Source: Henckelia pumila
Lineage: Eukaryota; Streptophyta; Magnoliopsida; Lamiales; Gesneriaceae
NCBI RefSeq assembly: GCF_033568475.1
Contig: NC_133123.1
Coordinates: 186,001-250,000 of the forward strand
Reading direction: 5' to 3'
Length of the DNA: 64,000 nucleotides
Made by a program: the position numbers and the translations under genes. The notes under the pieces were generated by a model, which saw only the letters and a program-made list of their open reading frames with translations, did no database searches and was not told the origin of the DNA. This document shows, piece by piece, positions 47,701 through 59,650 of the stretch (position 1 is its first letter; each line of letters begins with the position of its first letter).

Positions 47701-47896
47701 CCGTAATTACGACGCGCTTCTTGGGGTCTGTCTCCCGCTTGGGCGCCGCGGCGACGGCGGAGGAGGCGGAGACAGTGAACGGAAGCCTTCTAGCTGGGGG
47801 TTTGGCATTATAGCGGAGTAAAGGGGCGGAGTGCTGAGGTTTGCGGAGGGGATCGAGTGGGGAGGAGCGAAGCGCAGTAGATTGAATTGCTTGCAT
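44752..47896 (-). CDS. KASI: 3-oxoacyl-ACP synthase I, chloroplastic (KAS I)
   Basis: Minus-strand exons 47896-47435, 46648-46217, 46010-45837, 45455-45342, 45217-45116, 44976-44910 and 44819-44752 join in frame to 472 residues, the normal length. It condenses malonyl-ACP with C4-C14 acyl-ACPs in plastid fatty-acid synthesis. Residues 1 to about 46 are a transit peptide. The catalytic triad is present: Cys223 in STACATS, His363 in NAHATST and His461 in GFGGHNS, with Lys394 in NATKSMIGH. The last residues are split by a small intron between GTTG and CCATTTC; reading through it would wrongly suggest a truncated protein ending ASPFYI. Intron 3 contains a tandem copy of the end of exon 3 (see 45562-45869). 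Confidence 0.96.
45562..45869 (-). repeat. Tandem duplication of exon 3 end plus intron in KAS I
   Basis: Two units of about 148 bp (45562-45710 and 45722-45869) are roughly 80% identical. The right unit includes the true 3' end of exon 3 and its donor site (GAG|GTATTT). The left unit, inside intron 3, repeats about 34 bp of exon 3 coding sequence with its own intact donor (GAGGAG|GTATTT). Confidence 0.85.
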
Positions 47897-50366
47897 GATG
47901 GGAACCGAGTTTTTCGATGAGAACGATGTGGTGAAGAATCAAGTTTTATATTAGGAACCACATTAGTATTAGCATTGCCCTTTTCTCTTTTTTGGGGGAT
48001 AAATAAAAGTTAATAAATTACAAATGTATTACACAGGACTCACCATTAACACACCTCATCCCAGGCTACGAGCCAAATTTTTTTGGGTGCTATTAGTATT
48101 AAATGTTCCGTCGTCAAATTATAAAGTCTTATTTTTTTTTCATACATATTAACATAATTTATTTGAAAAGTAAATCATATATAATTTTTTTATTTTATCT
48201 ATGTTTAAGGTATTCAAAAAATAGTTGCATAAGTTTCAAATTTTAGTTAATAGAGATATATTAGTTAAAAAATATAAAAATTTATTATTAAATATATTGT
48301 AAATCTGTATATTTGAAACAAATAAAAAAGAAAATGTGGTTCATATAATTGGGACGGACAGATTATAAATATTATATTTTCTTTTTTTTTATGGTAAAGT
48401 TTGCAAATTTATTAATCAATAAACAAGTCTTTAGTTACAAGATTTATCAATCAAATCGAAAAATTCTCATTTTTCATACAGACTGGGAAGGGAAAGAAAT
48501 TAAAAAAAAAAGCGATCGAGTGAGCAACCACATTCATCGTCCTACATATATGAGATAACTTTGTGCCTGAAGAAAGCATGAGTAGGTGTTGGACAACAGG
48601 AACGACGGACCCGATATAACTTAAGTTCTCAATATAAGTTTGATTTTAATATTCGATATTATCTCGTTATTTATAAATCTACAATAATCATTGACTACAT
48701 TAACTATTTATAACCATTTATTTTATTATATCAAAAATGTCCGCCCGTTGGGTTTTCATTGTTTGGTGCTTAATAACCAATGAGTTGGGTTTTGTCGTCG
48801 ATTTCCAGCTGCTGGCTTTCATTGTTTCGTGCTTAATAATTATCGACTCGTTGTCAATTTTTTGTGCTGATTCAAGGTTGACTACTACCTTTTTGTGCTA
48901 CGTTTGTTGGTTATGAGATTTTTTGTGTTGCTTTTAATGTTTTTAATGAATGGTTTTAATTAATTAATTAAGTCGTCCCATATATATATTTTAAGGTGCG
49001 GGTGTTTTTATATAAAAGTTATTGTAAGAGTAAATTTTATAAAAGAAATTTTCGTTTTTACCTTTAATTAATGGATGTTTTAATAGGATAGATAAATTAT
49101 TGAAATTAGTTAGATGTATTTAATGGTGATAGTGAAATGATACAAAACACTGATTAAATAAAATCAAAATGAAAAAAAAAAAATACATTTTTCATTTGTG
49201 CGTTGGGTTTTGTTGGCGGCTGACTTTCATTATTTTGTACTCGGATCGGTTTGGATATAAAAGATGAAAACTTTAAAAAACTCTTGAATAAATTCAGCTT
49301 TTCAAAATGTTTTTTTTTTCAAAAACAAAAGTCATTTATAGCTACATAGTGTTGGAAGAGCTTCTAAAAAATAATTCACAGCTTCTTCTTAACAAAATTT
49401 ATAAAAATTTCCAAAATTTTATTAAGAAAAAACTGTGAAATACGTCCTAAAAGCTATCTCAAACACCACCTTAAAAACAAAAGCCCAAAAACTAGAAATG
49501 TTAGCTTTTAAAAATACACTTTGTAACCAAATAGAACTATTTTAAAAAATGATTTTTTTAAAATTAAAAAAAATGTTATAATTTTTATCCTTCAACTTTT
49601 CAAACCAAACGGATTCTTAATCTATACATATTATATTAAAATTCAACTAAATTTGGTGTGTCATTATAGAAATTGCCGAACCACCCCTATAGTATATCAA
49701 AATTATCGAAATACCCCGTGGTTTATAAAAATTGCAAACTACCCCTATGTTTTACAAAAAAATTCCAAATACCCATATTAATTACAAAATCATCCCTATA
49801 TAAGTAAGTAGAGATACAAATTTGACCCAACTTCGTGTTTTCTTTTGTGCAAGCACGCAACACGTGCAACGTGCCCCTAGTTATAAAATGATATCTTAAC
49901 GAATTGGTTTGGCCAACCATGCGTCAAGCTAAGAGACTAAATATAAAGTTTAGCGACTCCTAAGATAAAGTAGTCAATTCAATCCTCTAAATGGTTGTGT
50001 TTGTTACTCATCTAACTAATTAAAATTATATTTTGGTAATGTAATTTTGCTTTTTTGTTGGCTTTTGGTCCTAGTTCGACGAAATACAGATGTAACTCTA
50101 GATACATCAATAATTTTCCAACGTTACATCAGTGTTCGATGAAATATGACCAAAAACCAACAAAACCGATAATACTAAAACAATAAAACATAACTTCGAC
50201 AAGTTTTTTTTAAAAAACAAACAAGCAAACCGACAACTTAGAAAACTAAATCGACTAATTTTCTGACTCTTTAGTACCCAATCACCCTAAAATCGAGCAA
50301 GGACCGTGCATTATTATGGGGGGAATTTAGATCAAACCCCCGTAAATTTACAGCAGCTCTTTCTGA
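47897..50366. other. Intergenic region
   Basis: KAS I promoter and 5' UTR at the left (to about 47990), then 2.3 kb of AT-rich sequence without a supportable gene. At 49670-49800 a short diverged tandem motif (ACCCCTATRGTTT-like) recurs. The 3' UTR of the Ycf23 gene is at the right. Confidence 0.6.
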
Positions 50367-53300
50367 CTATATCCTCAAACCACTCTCTTCAAAATAAACT
50401 TTTCCCACGGTGGATAAGTTCAATGACTCTGCTAAGCTTTTAACTTCTGCAATCATAGCCACTACATCATTGAGCTTGTTCACTGCTGACCCTACACCCT
50501 GTCACACATTGATGATAACTAAGTTTCCAGGACATACTACAAGGAATGAGAACAAAACACAATGGCATAAATATGGTAAGTGTCAAACTTAAGGGTTAGA
50601 ATTGAATCATACCACACCAGAAGCTCCTGCTGTGATTGCCATGGGTGCAGTGACTGCACTTAATCCAGATGAACACATTACGGGTATTTTTACCGCACGT
50701 GAAATCGAATAAGCTGCTGCCAGTGTTGGGCTTGCCTATAGTATCAAACATCAAACAGTTGCAGTCAAATTGCACTGATTATACTCGTATAACCATGACA
50801 CATAAAAAAATGGAGTCTGCCACATAGATTTATGTACGTAATTCTTGAAATGTGTTTGAAGACCGTGATTGATTCAAAATATGCAAGACAAGATTTTAAG
50901 AAACCTGCTACTGTTAAAGTTAGCATCTTTTAGAAGTTTTGTCATAATTTGAAAATTAAAGTATCAAATGGCAGTATGAAAGAAAAAGTTTGTTCTATTA
51001 TGTCACGTGAAGTATACTTTGCGGTCGAATTTATTTCATGATTCAACTGTAAATTGTATATCAGCTGTATTTTGCTCAATGACAATGTAGCATACAATTT
51101 CCCATTATATTATATAAATTAAAAACGGTAAACGAGTGGCCATCATCCATTCGGTACCTTAAGAAAAAGATGTTCAGCATATTTTATATGGTTTCAAAAA
51201 TATGCTATTGTTCTTCAATCAAACCTTAAGACTGAAAGGGCAACAACATGCTAAAATTCGAGGTGTGTGGGCAAGAATACCTTCTCGATTAAACCAAGAA
51301 CACCAGGCTTTGATGGATTGGAAAACTTTCCTCCTTCAGTCTGGATTATGTCAACTCCTTCTAGTTCCAACTGTTCAGCTAGTTTCACCTGTTGCCCTCA
51401 AAATGATGTGATGACACTTACATAAAATAAAAGCTTGATTTGAAGTTGATTAACTTATATACTCAGTTAAGGCAGAACAAAACCTGGTCGGGAAGGCTCA
51501 GTGTATGAGGTACTGTGACTGACAGCGTGACAAAAGGAAGAATTGTTTTAGTCTCCTTTGTTAAACTGAGGATCTGTATCACAAAAGGATAGCAGATGCT
51601 AAAACAAAAAATGATACAGAGGAAAACTTGAGTAGTTGCAATATCCTTGCAACCAACTTCACAAACATTTAATTTCAGATAGATTTTTCCAGACGTCGAT
51701 ATGAATATAACAACAAAGAGATGTTTTTACACAACCAGAGAGGTTCTCATACCTGTTCTGGAGAGAAAGTCAGACCCATCTCATAAAACGAATCATAATT
51801 GCCAATCTCGACCTGAAAACAATATATTTTACCTTGGATTGGAATATAACATGTTTATGATGACTTCGATGTATATTTTTCAAGGCAATACAAAAGTAGA
51901 ACAATTAAAGAGAATTGGTTTCCAACCATCACGGCTCCTGCTTCAACAGCTGCTGGAAACGCTGCCGGATCTACAGAAGACACGCATACCTACAAATAAA
52001 GAAACGTGAAGTTAAACAGTAGGCGGTTGGCTTTAGTTAAAATTAGATTGATGGTTTAATCTAACATTCGGCAGCTAAGCTGCAGCTTGCATCATCAACT
52101 GAAGTATTTCATACTTCGTAACTTATACAAATGGCATGGAATTCTAGAAAATAAAAAATAGGCAAGTCTTACAAAATATTTGATACTTTGCTGAAACCAG
52201 CAAAAACTATTCTCAGGCGAATGTATATTTTTCAAACATGTCTAACTTATTTGCACGCATATGCGGACAATTGACACTTTTCTCAAGATTTTTGAACAGA
52301 TTTCCTCAAAATATTGTTACATCAGAAGAGTGTTTTGGCATACGTCCAGAAGCTCCGGCTAAAAGTTGTCCATACGAACTGATAGCACAAAGCAAACAAC
52401 TACTATTTAGAGTCTAGGCAACTGACAGCAATATCATAGGCTGGTATATGAGTTATAATAATCGGTGACAAAGAAATGAAATTCTCTGCATGATCAGCTT
52501 AGTTTTTACCGGAAGAGAAGTCAAGCTAGTTGCAAGTTTCACCAACTCAGGGTCGCAGGCAATATCCACATGAGTTGCACCTCCCTGCCAAATTAAGCAA
52601 AACCAGGATAGTAAATAGAAGAATGGGATAGATAAACTTCGCGTGTGTGAGAGAGTAGAGCTAGAGAGACTACAAAGACGAGAAAATAACGTAAGACAGC
52701 ACAATTTCTTTGGGATTGGCTCAACTATCATTTGTCTTCAAAAGTTGTTCCCGTCTAGCAAGAAAAAGATGAAGAACATGGACTATGGAAAGGAATTAAG
52801 CTATGTATACCGGAGGTACGACTATGGAAAGGAATTCAAGTTCAGTTCAAGCCGAGCACGGTAGAGATAAAAGGTAACACCGCCCTAAATTTAAGCTAGC
52901 AGGCAGGGCATGCTAAAATAAGTTCCCAAGGTACCCTTTTTTTTCACATCAATATCACATATTTGCAAGAGTTGCAACATCTGTGTCTGTTAATGTCACA
53001 ACTACGATTGTTGAAATACCCATTACCATACATGTTTCATTAAAACAAGCGCGTGACATATGAAAGCAAAGAGTTTTTAACGTCCTCAAACAACTAATTT
53101 TAGTGAAGTGGACAATGCCGAAAAAGGTAAAAGACAACAACCTTATCAGCAGCTATAACCACCGAAGAAACATTATATTTATCCAAATTCTGCAACCCTG
53201 AAATAATCTACATGAAATATAAAATCACACAAATCTGTCAGACAAGTTAGCTTCACCTGCTCAAGAAAACAATATATACATACATACCAAATTGGGAAAG

Positions 53301-53638
53301 GCTCAACTTTGAATCAATATCCATTTAATATAAGCTTTTTTCTGTATCGTTCTAGTTAAAGCAAAAGGAAATGGAAAGCAGTGATGCAAAACAGAAAGTT
53401 GTGTATAAAAGTGAAAATTTACTTTGAGGGCTCTTCTTTGTTGGAAATCCTTCAAGACTATCTCTTTGGTGGCCGAAAGCAGAGCCTTGGTCCGAGTTAT
53501 ATATTTTCTTGCCCTGCCACACGAAACTCGCTTTGGATAAGTGGTGTGAATCAGTATGAGTGGATTTGGATTGGGTTTCAAACTGGTATTAATTGTGGGT
53601 GAAAGAGGGGTGGCACTGGCAATGGACGAAATATTCAT
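50367..53638 (-). CDS. Ycf23 homologue, nuclear-encoded plastid protein
   Basis: Nine minus-strand exons join in phase 0 to 310 residues: 53638-53423, 53207-53142, 52584-52510, 51989-51927, 51812-51753, 51573-51484, 51388-51281, 50735-50613 and 50498-50367. Residues 1 to about 50 are a transit peptide (MNISSIASATPLSPTINTSL..., rich in S/T/P and basic residues). The body matches the Ycf23 family, encoded in red-algal plastid genomes and in the plant nucleus: GGATHVDIACDPELVKLA, VCVSSVDPAAF, VEIGNYDSFYEMG, LSVTVPHTLSL, EGVDIIQTEGGK and IPVMCSSGLSAVTAPMAITAGA. The pattern suggests a TIM-barrel-like fold. Biochemical function is not known. All donor and acceptor sites are GT/AG and the frame is intact. 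Confidence 0.93.
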
Positions 53639-54100
53639 CTTTCTCAGCTCTTAGATTTGCCCCTCTTCTTTGAGTGAGAGCGAACTGAGTAGATAAGAAG
53701 TCGAGAAAGAGCAAATGAGGAAAGATAAACAGATAAACATTTAAAAATAGTAATTGCTTGTTCTTAGTATCAGGTGGTAAAAACTGTATCTATTTTGAGG
53801 GAAAAAAAATAAATATTGCAAACACTAATTCCTACTCTACTCAACCAAAACGGAAGTTCTTACAGAGTTACAGTTGAGTTGGCTTTTATAATAGCGATCA
53901 TGATCATAAAAAAATAATCAAGGATCATGTTATAATTACAATCGGTAAGCCGTGATTGTTAAATAATATATATATATATACGATAGCGTTCGCCTGCACC
54001 CAAGGGGTGCTGGCAAACTTGGGCGCCAGCCTACGTGGCGCCAAGTACATATTAAATTTTTTTTTTATTTGTCACGTGGCTGTCTTATTTCTCCTCTTTC
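53639..54100. other. Intergenic region
   Basis: Upstream region of the Ycf23 gene on the minus strand. An unusual GC-rich patch lies at 53985-54045 with overlapping palindromes (GCACCC...GGGTGC, TTGGGCGCC...GGCGCCAA). It is probably near the promoter of the rightward transcription unit. Confidence 0.5.
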
Positions 54101-55399
54101 ACAGGCTTCATCTTCTGACAAAAGCCCCAAATACAACGCAAACCCTATTACCCCTATTTCACGTCTGCAAATGGAACAAACGCAGATCCGACGACCGAAT
54201 CTCACGAAAATCGGGTATTTGATTTTAAGATTAGTTCATATTTCCCCGTTTATCTGAAATATTCTCCTCTCGCTCTTTTCTTTCGTTTCTTCTTCTTCCG
54301 GCCGCGCCTCTCACTCAGCTGCCCCGAAGCATGTGATTGTTTATTATCTTTCTTGAACAAATATTCAAGATTTGTGGATTAATAAATTTTGTTTATTTTA
54401 AATTGGGGATTTGTGATAGTTTATTGTGTTTGCCCGTATTTGTGCATGTGAGAAGAAGCTTTCGAGGGTAATAGTGCCGAACAAGTGGAAAAACGGGTTT
54501 GATTCTCTTTTCTTGAGCACTTCTTTCTGATTTTCCTGTATAATTGTAACAAGATGCTCTCCAAGACAGCCTCGGCTTTGTAAGGATTTGTTGCGGTTGA
54601 ATATCGGAAATTTTTTGTTATTATTACCAAAAAGCATTTACAGTCCTTTTTCTTGAAATATTATTGCTAATTGAATTTAAGTCTTGAAGATTTACGGTTA
54701 GTGGGTGCCTAATATAAAATGTGTTTCTTTCTTGGAATTTATCTTGTTTATTAAAATTTTGCAAGAGTTATCTGGTGGTAGAATTTGATTTCGATTTGGT
54801 GATGGAAATGGTTTTTTCAGTGTTTTTCTAAAAAGTATGATACAATTTTTTTGACTGTGAAGCTGTGGTTCTTTTGTGTTTGGAAGAACTGATGTGACTG
54901 TTACTCTGACATTATTTTGGTACTTGAGAGTTGAGAAATGATGCATGTAATTGTTGAATTCTAGAGATATGAACGGACAATTAGACACAAAGACTTGAAT
55001 CTTAATGGAAACATTAACTTAGCCAATAATTACCAACAAATCTATTGTCTTTCTCGTTTGTATGCATGCACATGTCGGTTAGTTTAGTTTTAATCAACAC
55101 ATTTACCTTCAGGCAATACAACCTTGGTAACCTGCATTCCCTCCTGTCTTTTAGGCTGCACTTTGGTCGATATATGTGAGTCCAAGATTTCAGTTTGTGT
55201 TAACAAGTAAAACTTCATCTCTATTTTGGAGTGATGTTTTAAGGAGCAGTTTCAAGATTTCATTTGAGGGTTTGTAGATTGATTGTGTTTGTAGATTAAT
55301 TGTGTTTGTAAGTCATTATATACTATCAGATTCAATCTTATGAGAGTTCATTGAATCTTTTGCAGGAGAGTTGAAAACAGAGATTCTTAATATTTCGAA
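54101..55399 (+). other. Probable 5' UTR and introns of the viroplasmin-domain gene
   Basis: Pyrimidine-rich TTTCTCCTCTTTCAC and TCTCCTCTCGCTCTTTTC stretches at 54090-54290 look like a transcription-start and 5' UTR region on the plus strand. Up to 55399 there is no coding sequence I can support. Inference only. Confidence 0.35.
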
Positions 55400-55605
55400 A
55401 TGGTGTGTTTTAATTTATTTTATGATATTGTATGTATAGTTATAATATTTTATATATTCAAGATTATAAAATTGTTTGTGATTAATTTTTCATTCTAGGG
55501 AAGAACATACGTTGTATTCGTTGGACATGAGCCAGGTTTTTATGACACATGGGCATAAGCAAGCGACCAAGTTCTTGGATATAGCTATGTTGTCCATGAC
55601 TCCTT

Positions 55606-57391
55606 TGTTGGAGAACGCGGCCAGATCAATTAGGATTGATACCCGGTGCAGCGGAAGTTTAAAAATTTTAGATGGAACGATTTCATAATGGGTATCAAAC
55701 CTTTACGATTAAATTGTGTGTGTGTAAAAATTAAATAACGATTATAAAATTTTTACCTCCAATCTCGAATCGAGATTTTGGACACCAACAGATTGCTCTG
55801 CTCTTGTTGTATATCCCTGGAACTGATGGACGAACTGTTCTTCAATCAGGTCCACGAACGGATATTTAATCCCTCTGATAGATTGCACTAAAAAATCTAT
55901 CAGAAGTTTCTACGAAGAGATTAACGAATTTGATCCGTTAAACCAGACTGCAATTCAAAATCACAGAGAGAAAATCAGCTAGGTTTTCGAAAATTGTGAC
56001 CTGTTTTTTTGTAATTTTTGTACTGCAATAACTTATTTATAATGTAGGCCACTAACAGCTTAGGGCCCATTAGTCATAAGTTCAAGCCCGACAAGCAAAG
56101 CCCGCATGTTCAGAAATTATTATAAAATTCATCGTGACTCCGATTGATAAACCGATTTCACCAATGTGCACAGAAACCATTTCTGCACCTTTTAAAGTCA
56201 AGATAAATTTTTCTGAATCCGAATTCAGTGGTTTCCAAAAATGTCCATCCCTATGTCATTTTAGGAAATCTTACTCCTCTACTCATAATTAAGAAGTCCA
56301 ACTTCTTTGTTCATTAAATTTAACTATCTCAACGGTGATTAAAAATCCATTACTCTGTGTGACCCTCAATGGTTCAGGGATACAGCTAGCCGTGGGCTCA
56401 CAACTCCTTGTGACTCGGAACAACGATTTCCGACTTGCCCATCGAATCATGGTAAGAGCGCCTAGCAACATCGCCCCATGATTCCCTAGGTATCACTGAT
56501 AGTGCCTACAAGAACCAATAGATTTTGGTTAGCGTACAGTACGGTCCCTTCATCCATATATCCCGATCGAATCAACAACCATTGGTATATCGAAAGTCGT
56601 TCGAGATTCGATAACTATGCAATACATCTTGAAGATCAAATAGTGACATCGCATGTGCTACTAAGAAACCATTTCTTAAATCACATCATGTACTCTGGCC
56701 AGAGATTCGTCAGACTAATATCTCCTCAGATCGCATAGGATATCCACACTCGCAAGTATGTGGTGAATCCTTGACAACAAAGCATCGACTCCTATATGTG
56801 TTGTAACTGTACCCAATCCCGACACCTGATGACCCCAATAGAGTCGGTAAACGAGTCAAAGCACAGTACTAGCATATAGAGTCTCAATGATGTTTCAAGT
56901 ATTAAGGACTAATGGTGTACAACCAAAACCGCGGACTTTATCCACTCGATAAGTGATAACCACTTGGAAAGTCCGGATAGGGTAGTTCGATCATTCATCA
57001 TATGAATATCCATTTGCATGCTTCGAACATCTCTATGTTCCTTACCAATGAAACGTGGTACTCTGCATCGCAAATGCTAGTCTCAAACTCGAGCGATCCT
57101 TATCCTTATTATCGGACGGCTCAATCGACTAGGAACATTTTAGAATATACAGTGACTATAAGATGTGTTTCATGATAGACATCCCCATGTTCTACCACAT
57201 CTTACATACACTATAGTATATTCAAGGTCTTTATCAAAACAACAATAGTATATCACAATATAACAATATGAAGAAAGATAAAGTCATTGCCATTAATAAA
57301 AGTGTAAATTATATTAAACAAAAGATTGTTTATACAAAGAGTCATCAAAGCCCTTAGCCACAAGTTGGCTCACCGGGCACCTACTCTTTCA
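55606..57391 (-). mobile_element. Solo LTR of a Copia-like retrotransposon (fossil)
   Basis: A 1786-bp block with ends TGTTGGAGAACG and GGGCACCTACTCTTTCA, flanked by TCCTT (55601-55605) and TCTTT (57392-57396), a 5-bp duplication with one difference. No gag, pol or polypurine tract is seen, so it is a solo LTR. Orientation is taken as minus from remembered similarity to plant Copia LTRs that start TGTAAGAGTAGGTGCCC; this is not certain. Confidence 0.7.
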
Positions 57392-57519
57392 TCTTTCGAT
57401 AGTAGAGAGGAAGCAGAAAAAGTTTATCGTGCATATATGGTGAGAAATTCTGCATCGAATACATTCCGGAATACAAGAAACCAAAGTTCGAATTCAATTC
57501 GGAGTTCAAGGACTGGAGG

Positions 57520-57690
57520 ACCGTTCCGGACTACAGGGAACCAAAGTTCACATGCATCTTCAAGTTCAGGGACTCAAGCATCCTTCCGGACTACTGAAAA
57601 CCAAAGTTCACATGCATCTTCAAGTTCAGGGACTCAAGCATCCTTTCGGACTACTGGAAACCAAAGTTCACACTCAACTTCTACTGTAAG
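57520..57690 (+). repeat. 60-bp coding minisatellite
   Basis: About three tandem units of 60 bp encode FRTTGNQSSHASSSSGTQAS-like repeats. Two adjacent units (around 57525-57645) are nearly identical at the DNA level, indicating recent expansion. The period is a multiple of three, so the frame is kept. Confidence 0.85.
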
Positions 57691-57808
57691 GACTGAAGAG
57701 AATATGGCTAAGTTGGAGGAAATACAACAGAACCTAGATGAAATCAAGAGGATTGTCTCTATGGTAGAAGTGAATTTGAAAGCACTAAGAATTAGCAAAG
57801 ATAATTAG

Positions 57809-58614
57809 AAATATTATTCTAAGTTGTTTCCTAGTTTGAATTTTATTATATAACTGTTAATGTTGGAAAAATTGATGCCCCTGTTCTATTTATGGCATTG
57901 TATGACTGAATTGTTCCCCTATTCTATTTATTAATTAATCTGAGAGATGATCGATGCTATTTATATCTTGTTTGGTTTATGTGCGCTTCTGTCTTTAGCA
58001 CATTTGGAATTTGCAAATGTATTGTCTGTTGTATAATTTTTTTTTTTTTAGTTAAGTCTTTTTTTGGTTTCTATGGTCTTAATTCTCATGGGCTGCATCA
58101 ATTTAAGGAATTTGCAAACTTATTTTAGCCTACGGTCTTAATTAAAATATAAAGCATAAGATATAATTATTTATTTGTGTAAAAGATATACATATAAAAT
58201 ATGTCATTCCTCGAAATGTATAAAATAACAATTTGACTAATTAAACAACTTTGGTCTTGAGAAATGAGAAGTAAGGTATGGATGGACAAGTACAACCAGA
58301 ACTCAGAATGCTAAGAAAAAAAATGCAAAAAAACAGTAGTGCAGCAAAATATGGATGTACATGTATAAATCTGATAACAAGGCTTTACAAAACACATAAA
58401 AAGAATGGTCCAAGAGGATACAAACCCGTTGTATATGTATGTTAACAAACTGAATTCTTCAACTACAAGGCCATAACCAGAACAAACGCCGTACAAACAT
58501 GACAAAATACAACTACAATTCAATCCTTTTTCATATGTATTATGATGCTCTCTAATCGCTTTTTATGGTATGTATGCTGCACCTACACTACTACAATGTG
58601 GTTCGTCCCGATGA
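57809..58614. other. Intergenic / 3' flanks
   Basis: 3' flank of the viroplasmin-domain gene and probable 3' UTR of the minus-strand FRS-like remnant. No gene is seen. Confidence 0.55.
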
Positions 58615-59650
58615 TCAAGCTGATAACCCGCACCACATTTCCTTCATAGACAAATCTTCTGTAACCGACAGAAATTGCCAAATCTGAGACTACAAAACAT
58701 AAAAGGAAACACATCTTAAACAGAGAATTCGATTGAAAGAATGTTGTTATACCGACTAACAACTGATCTGGAATCTAAATATTTAAAGAAAATATGTATA
58801 TAAGCCACTGTAAGAGATGGATATCAAACCATTTGAGCAGTTGAAGGCACATAATGTAATAGCTCATTTTTTCATGCATAAAGTTTTAAAGTATAAATCA
58901 TATTTTACAACCTTAAATACTCTATCACCCTTGCTTTACATTTACCAAGCAATAGATACCAATACCCAACTTTCCGGACTAAAGCCAGCTATAACATGCA
59001 GTGGCAGTAAACATGTGCACTACCCTTTATGTTTTTTGGCAACGTTTTTAGACAACCTTTCTTCTACCTTTGTACACAAGTAATACCTCAAAGCTAACAC
59101 GAAAGACTAACAGACGATTAAACAATTACAGAAACAAAGATAGATATACAAATAAGAGTCCAAGAATATAAAAAAAATAAGAAAGGTATAAAATTGCTTA
59201 CCAACATAGCCTTCTTCCCTGCGTCACTATTGCTCTTGACTTTGGCACAAACCAATCAAGTTACTGTGAATGACATTAGTGTTATAACATCAGAAACCAT
59301 TTAAAATACCATCTAACTTAAAATAATGTGAACGAGTAACTTAATTTAAAATACTAAACCATTTAAAATACCATCTATCGATTCAAAATTTTCTTCATCT
59401 GAACTGTCATCTTCGTTATAATTGTTTGCACTTGACCTAGTAAACCAAAAATGAAAAAAAGGTGACTAATGGAATTTATAGCTTTGCAAATACAAATAAA
59501 TAAAATTAATCAAGTAATACTTGTCTAGCAAATTTGGGCAATTGCGCTTGTCATGCGACACACCACGACGCCCACATCCATGACACTGTCTACCCTTCGA
59601 GGTTGCCTTCTCCTTTGATGACTTCAATCTCTTCCCACATGTTGTGAAAA
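58615..59650 (-). pseudogene. 3' end of a FAR1-related (FRS-like) gene, 5' part missing
   Basis: Four minus-strand exons join in frame: about 59650-59521, 59436-59372, 59239-59202 and 58689-58615 (stop TGA). They encode the C-terminal region of a FAR1-RELATED SEQUENCE-like protein. A basic segment TCGKRLKSSKEKATSKGRQ leads into a zinc knuckle CHGCGRRGVSHDKRNC (C-x2-C-x6-H-x4-C), then an acidic serine-rich part (NEDDSSDEENFES) and the ending MKEMWCGLSA. FAR1/FRS proteins are transposase-derived transcription factors; the DNA-binding, MULE-transposase and SWIM parts would lie upstream. At about 59650 the coding sequence meets unrelated repeat DNA and none of those parts are found, so the gene is truncated here, or the rest lies beyond a large insertion outside the window. 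Confidence 0.55.

Larger units (their letters stand above)
55400..57808 (+). pseudogene. Viroplasmin-domain (RNase H1-like N-terminus) gene, split by a solo LTR
   Basis: From 55499 the frame reads GRTYVVFVGHEPGFYDTW, the start of a viroplasmin-type domain (the RNA-binding N-terminal domain of RNase H1 and caulimovirus protein VI). The domain resumes at 57392 with SFDSREEAEKVYRAYM. The interruption at 55606-57391 is a solo LTR with its own 5-bp duplication. A possible start ATG lies at 55400-55402 directly before a GT, so the first coding exon may be only the start codon, with the acceptor at 55498. After the domain comes a Ser/Thr/Asn-rich region with tandem 20-residue repeats and then a short coiled coil (MAKLEEIQQNLDEIKRIVSM). 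No RNase H catalytic domain follows. It is broken by the LTR and at least once more. Host gene or old captured domain: undecided. Confidence 0.6.

Noticed and set aside
56289-56738. Frames on both strands in 56.3-56.7 kb
   Set aside because: They lie within the solo LTR and show no domain.
57520-57690. CRISPR-like direct repeats
   Set aside because: Head-to-tail 60-bp units with no unique spacers, in frame with a protein; a minisatellite in a plant gene.
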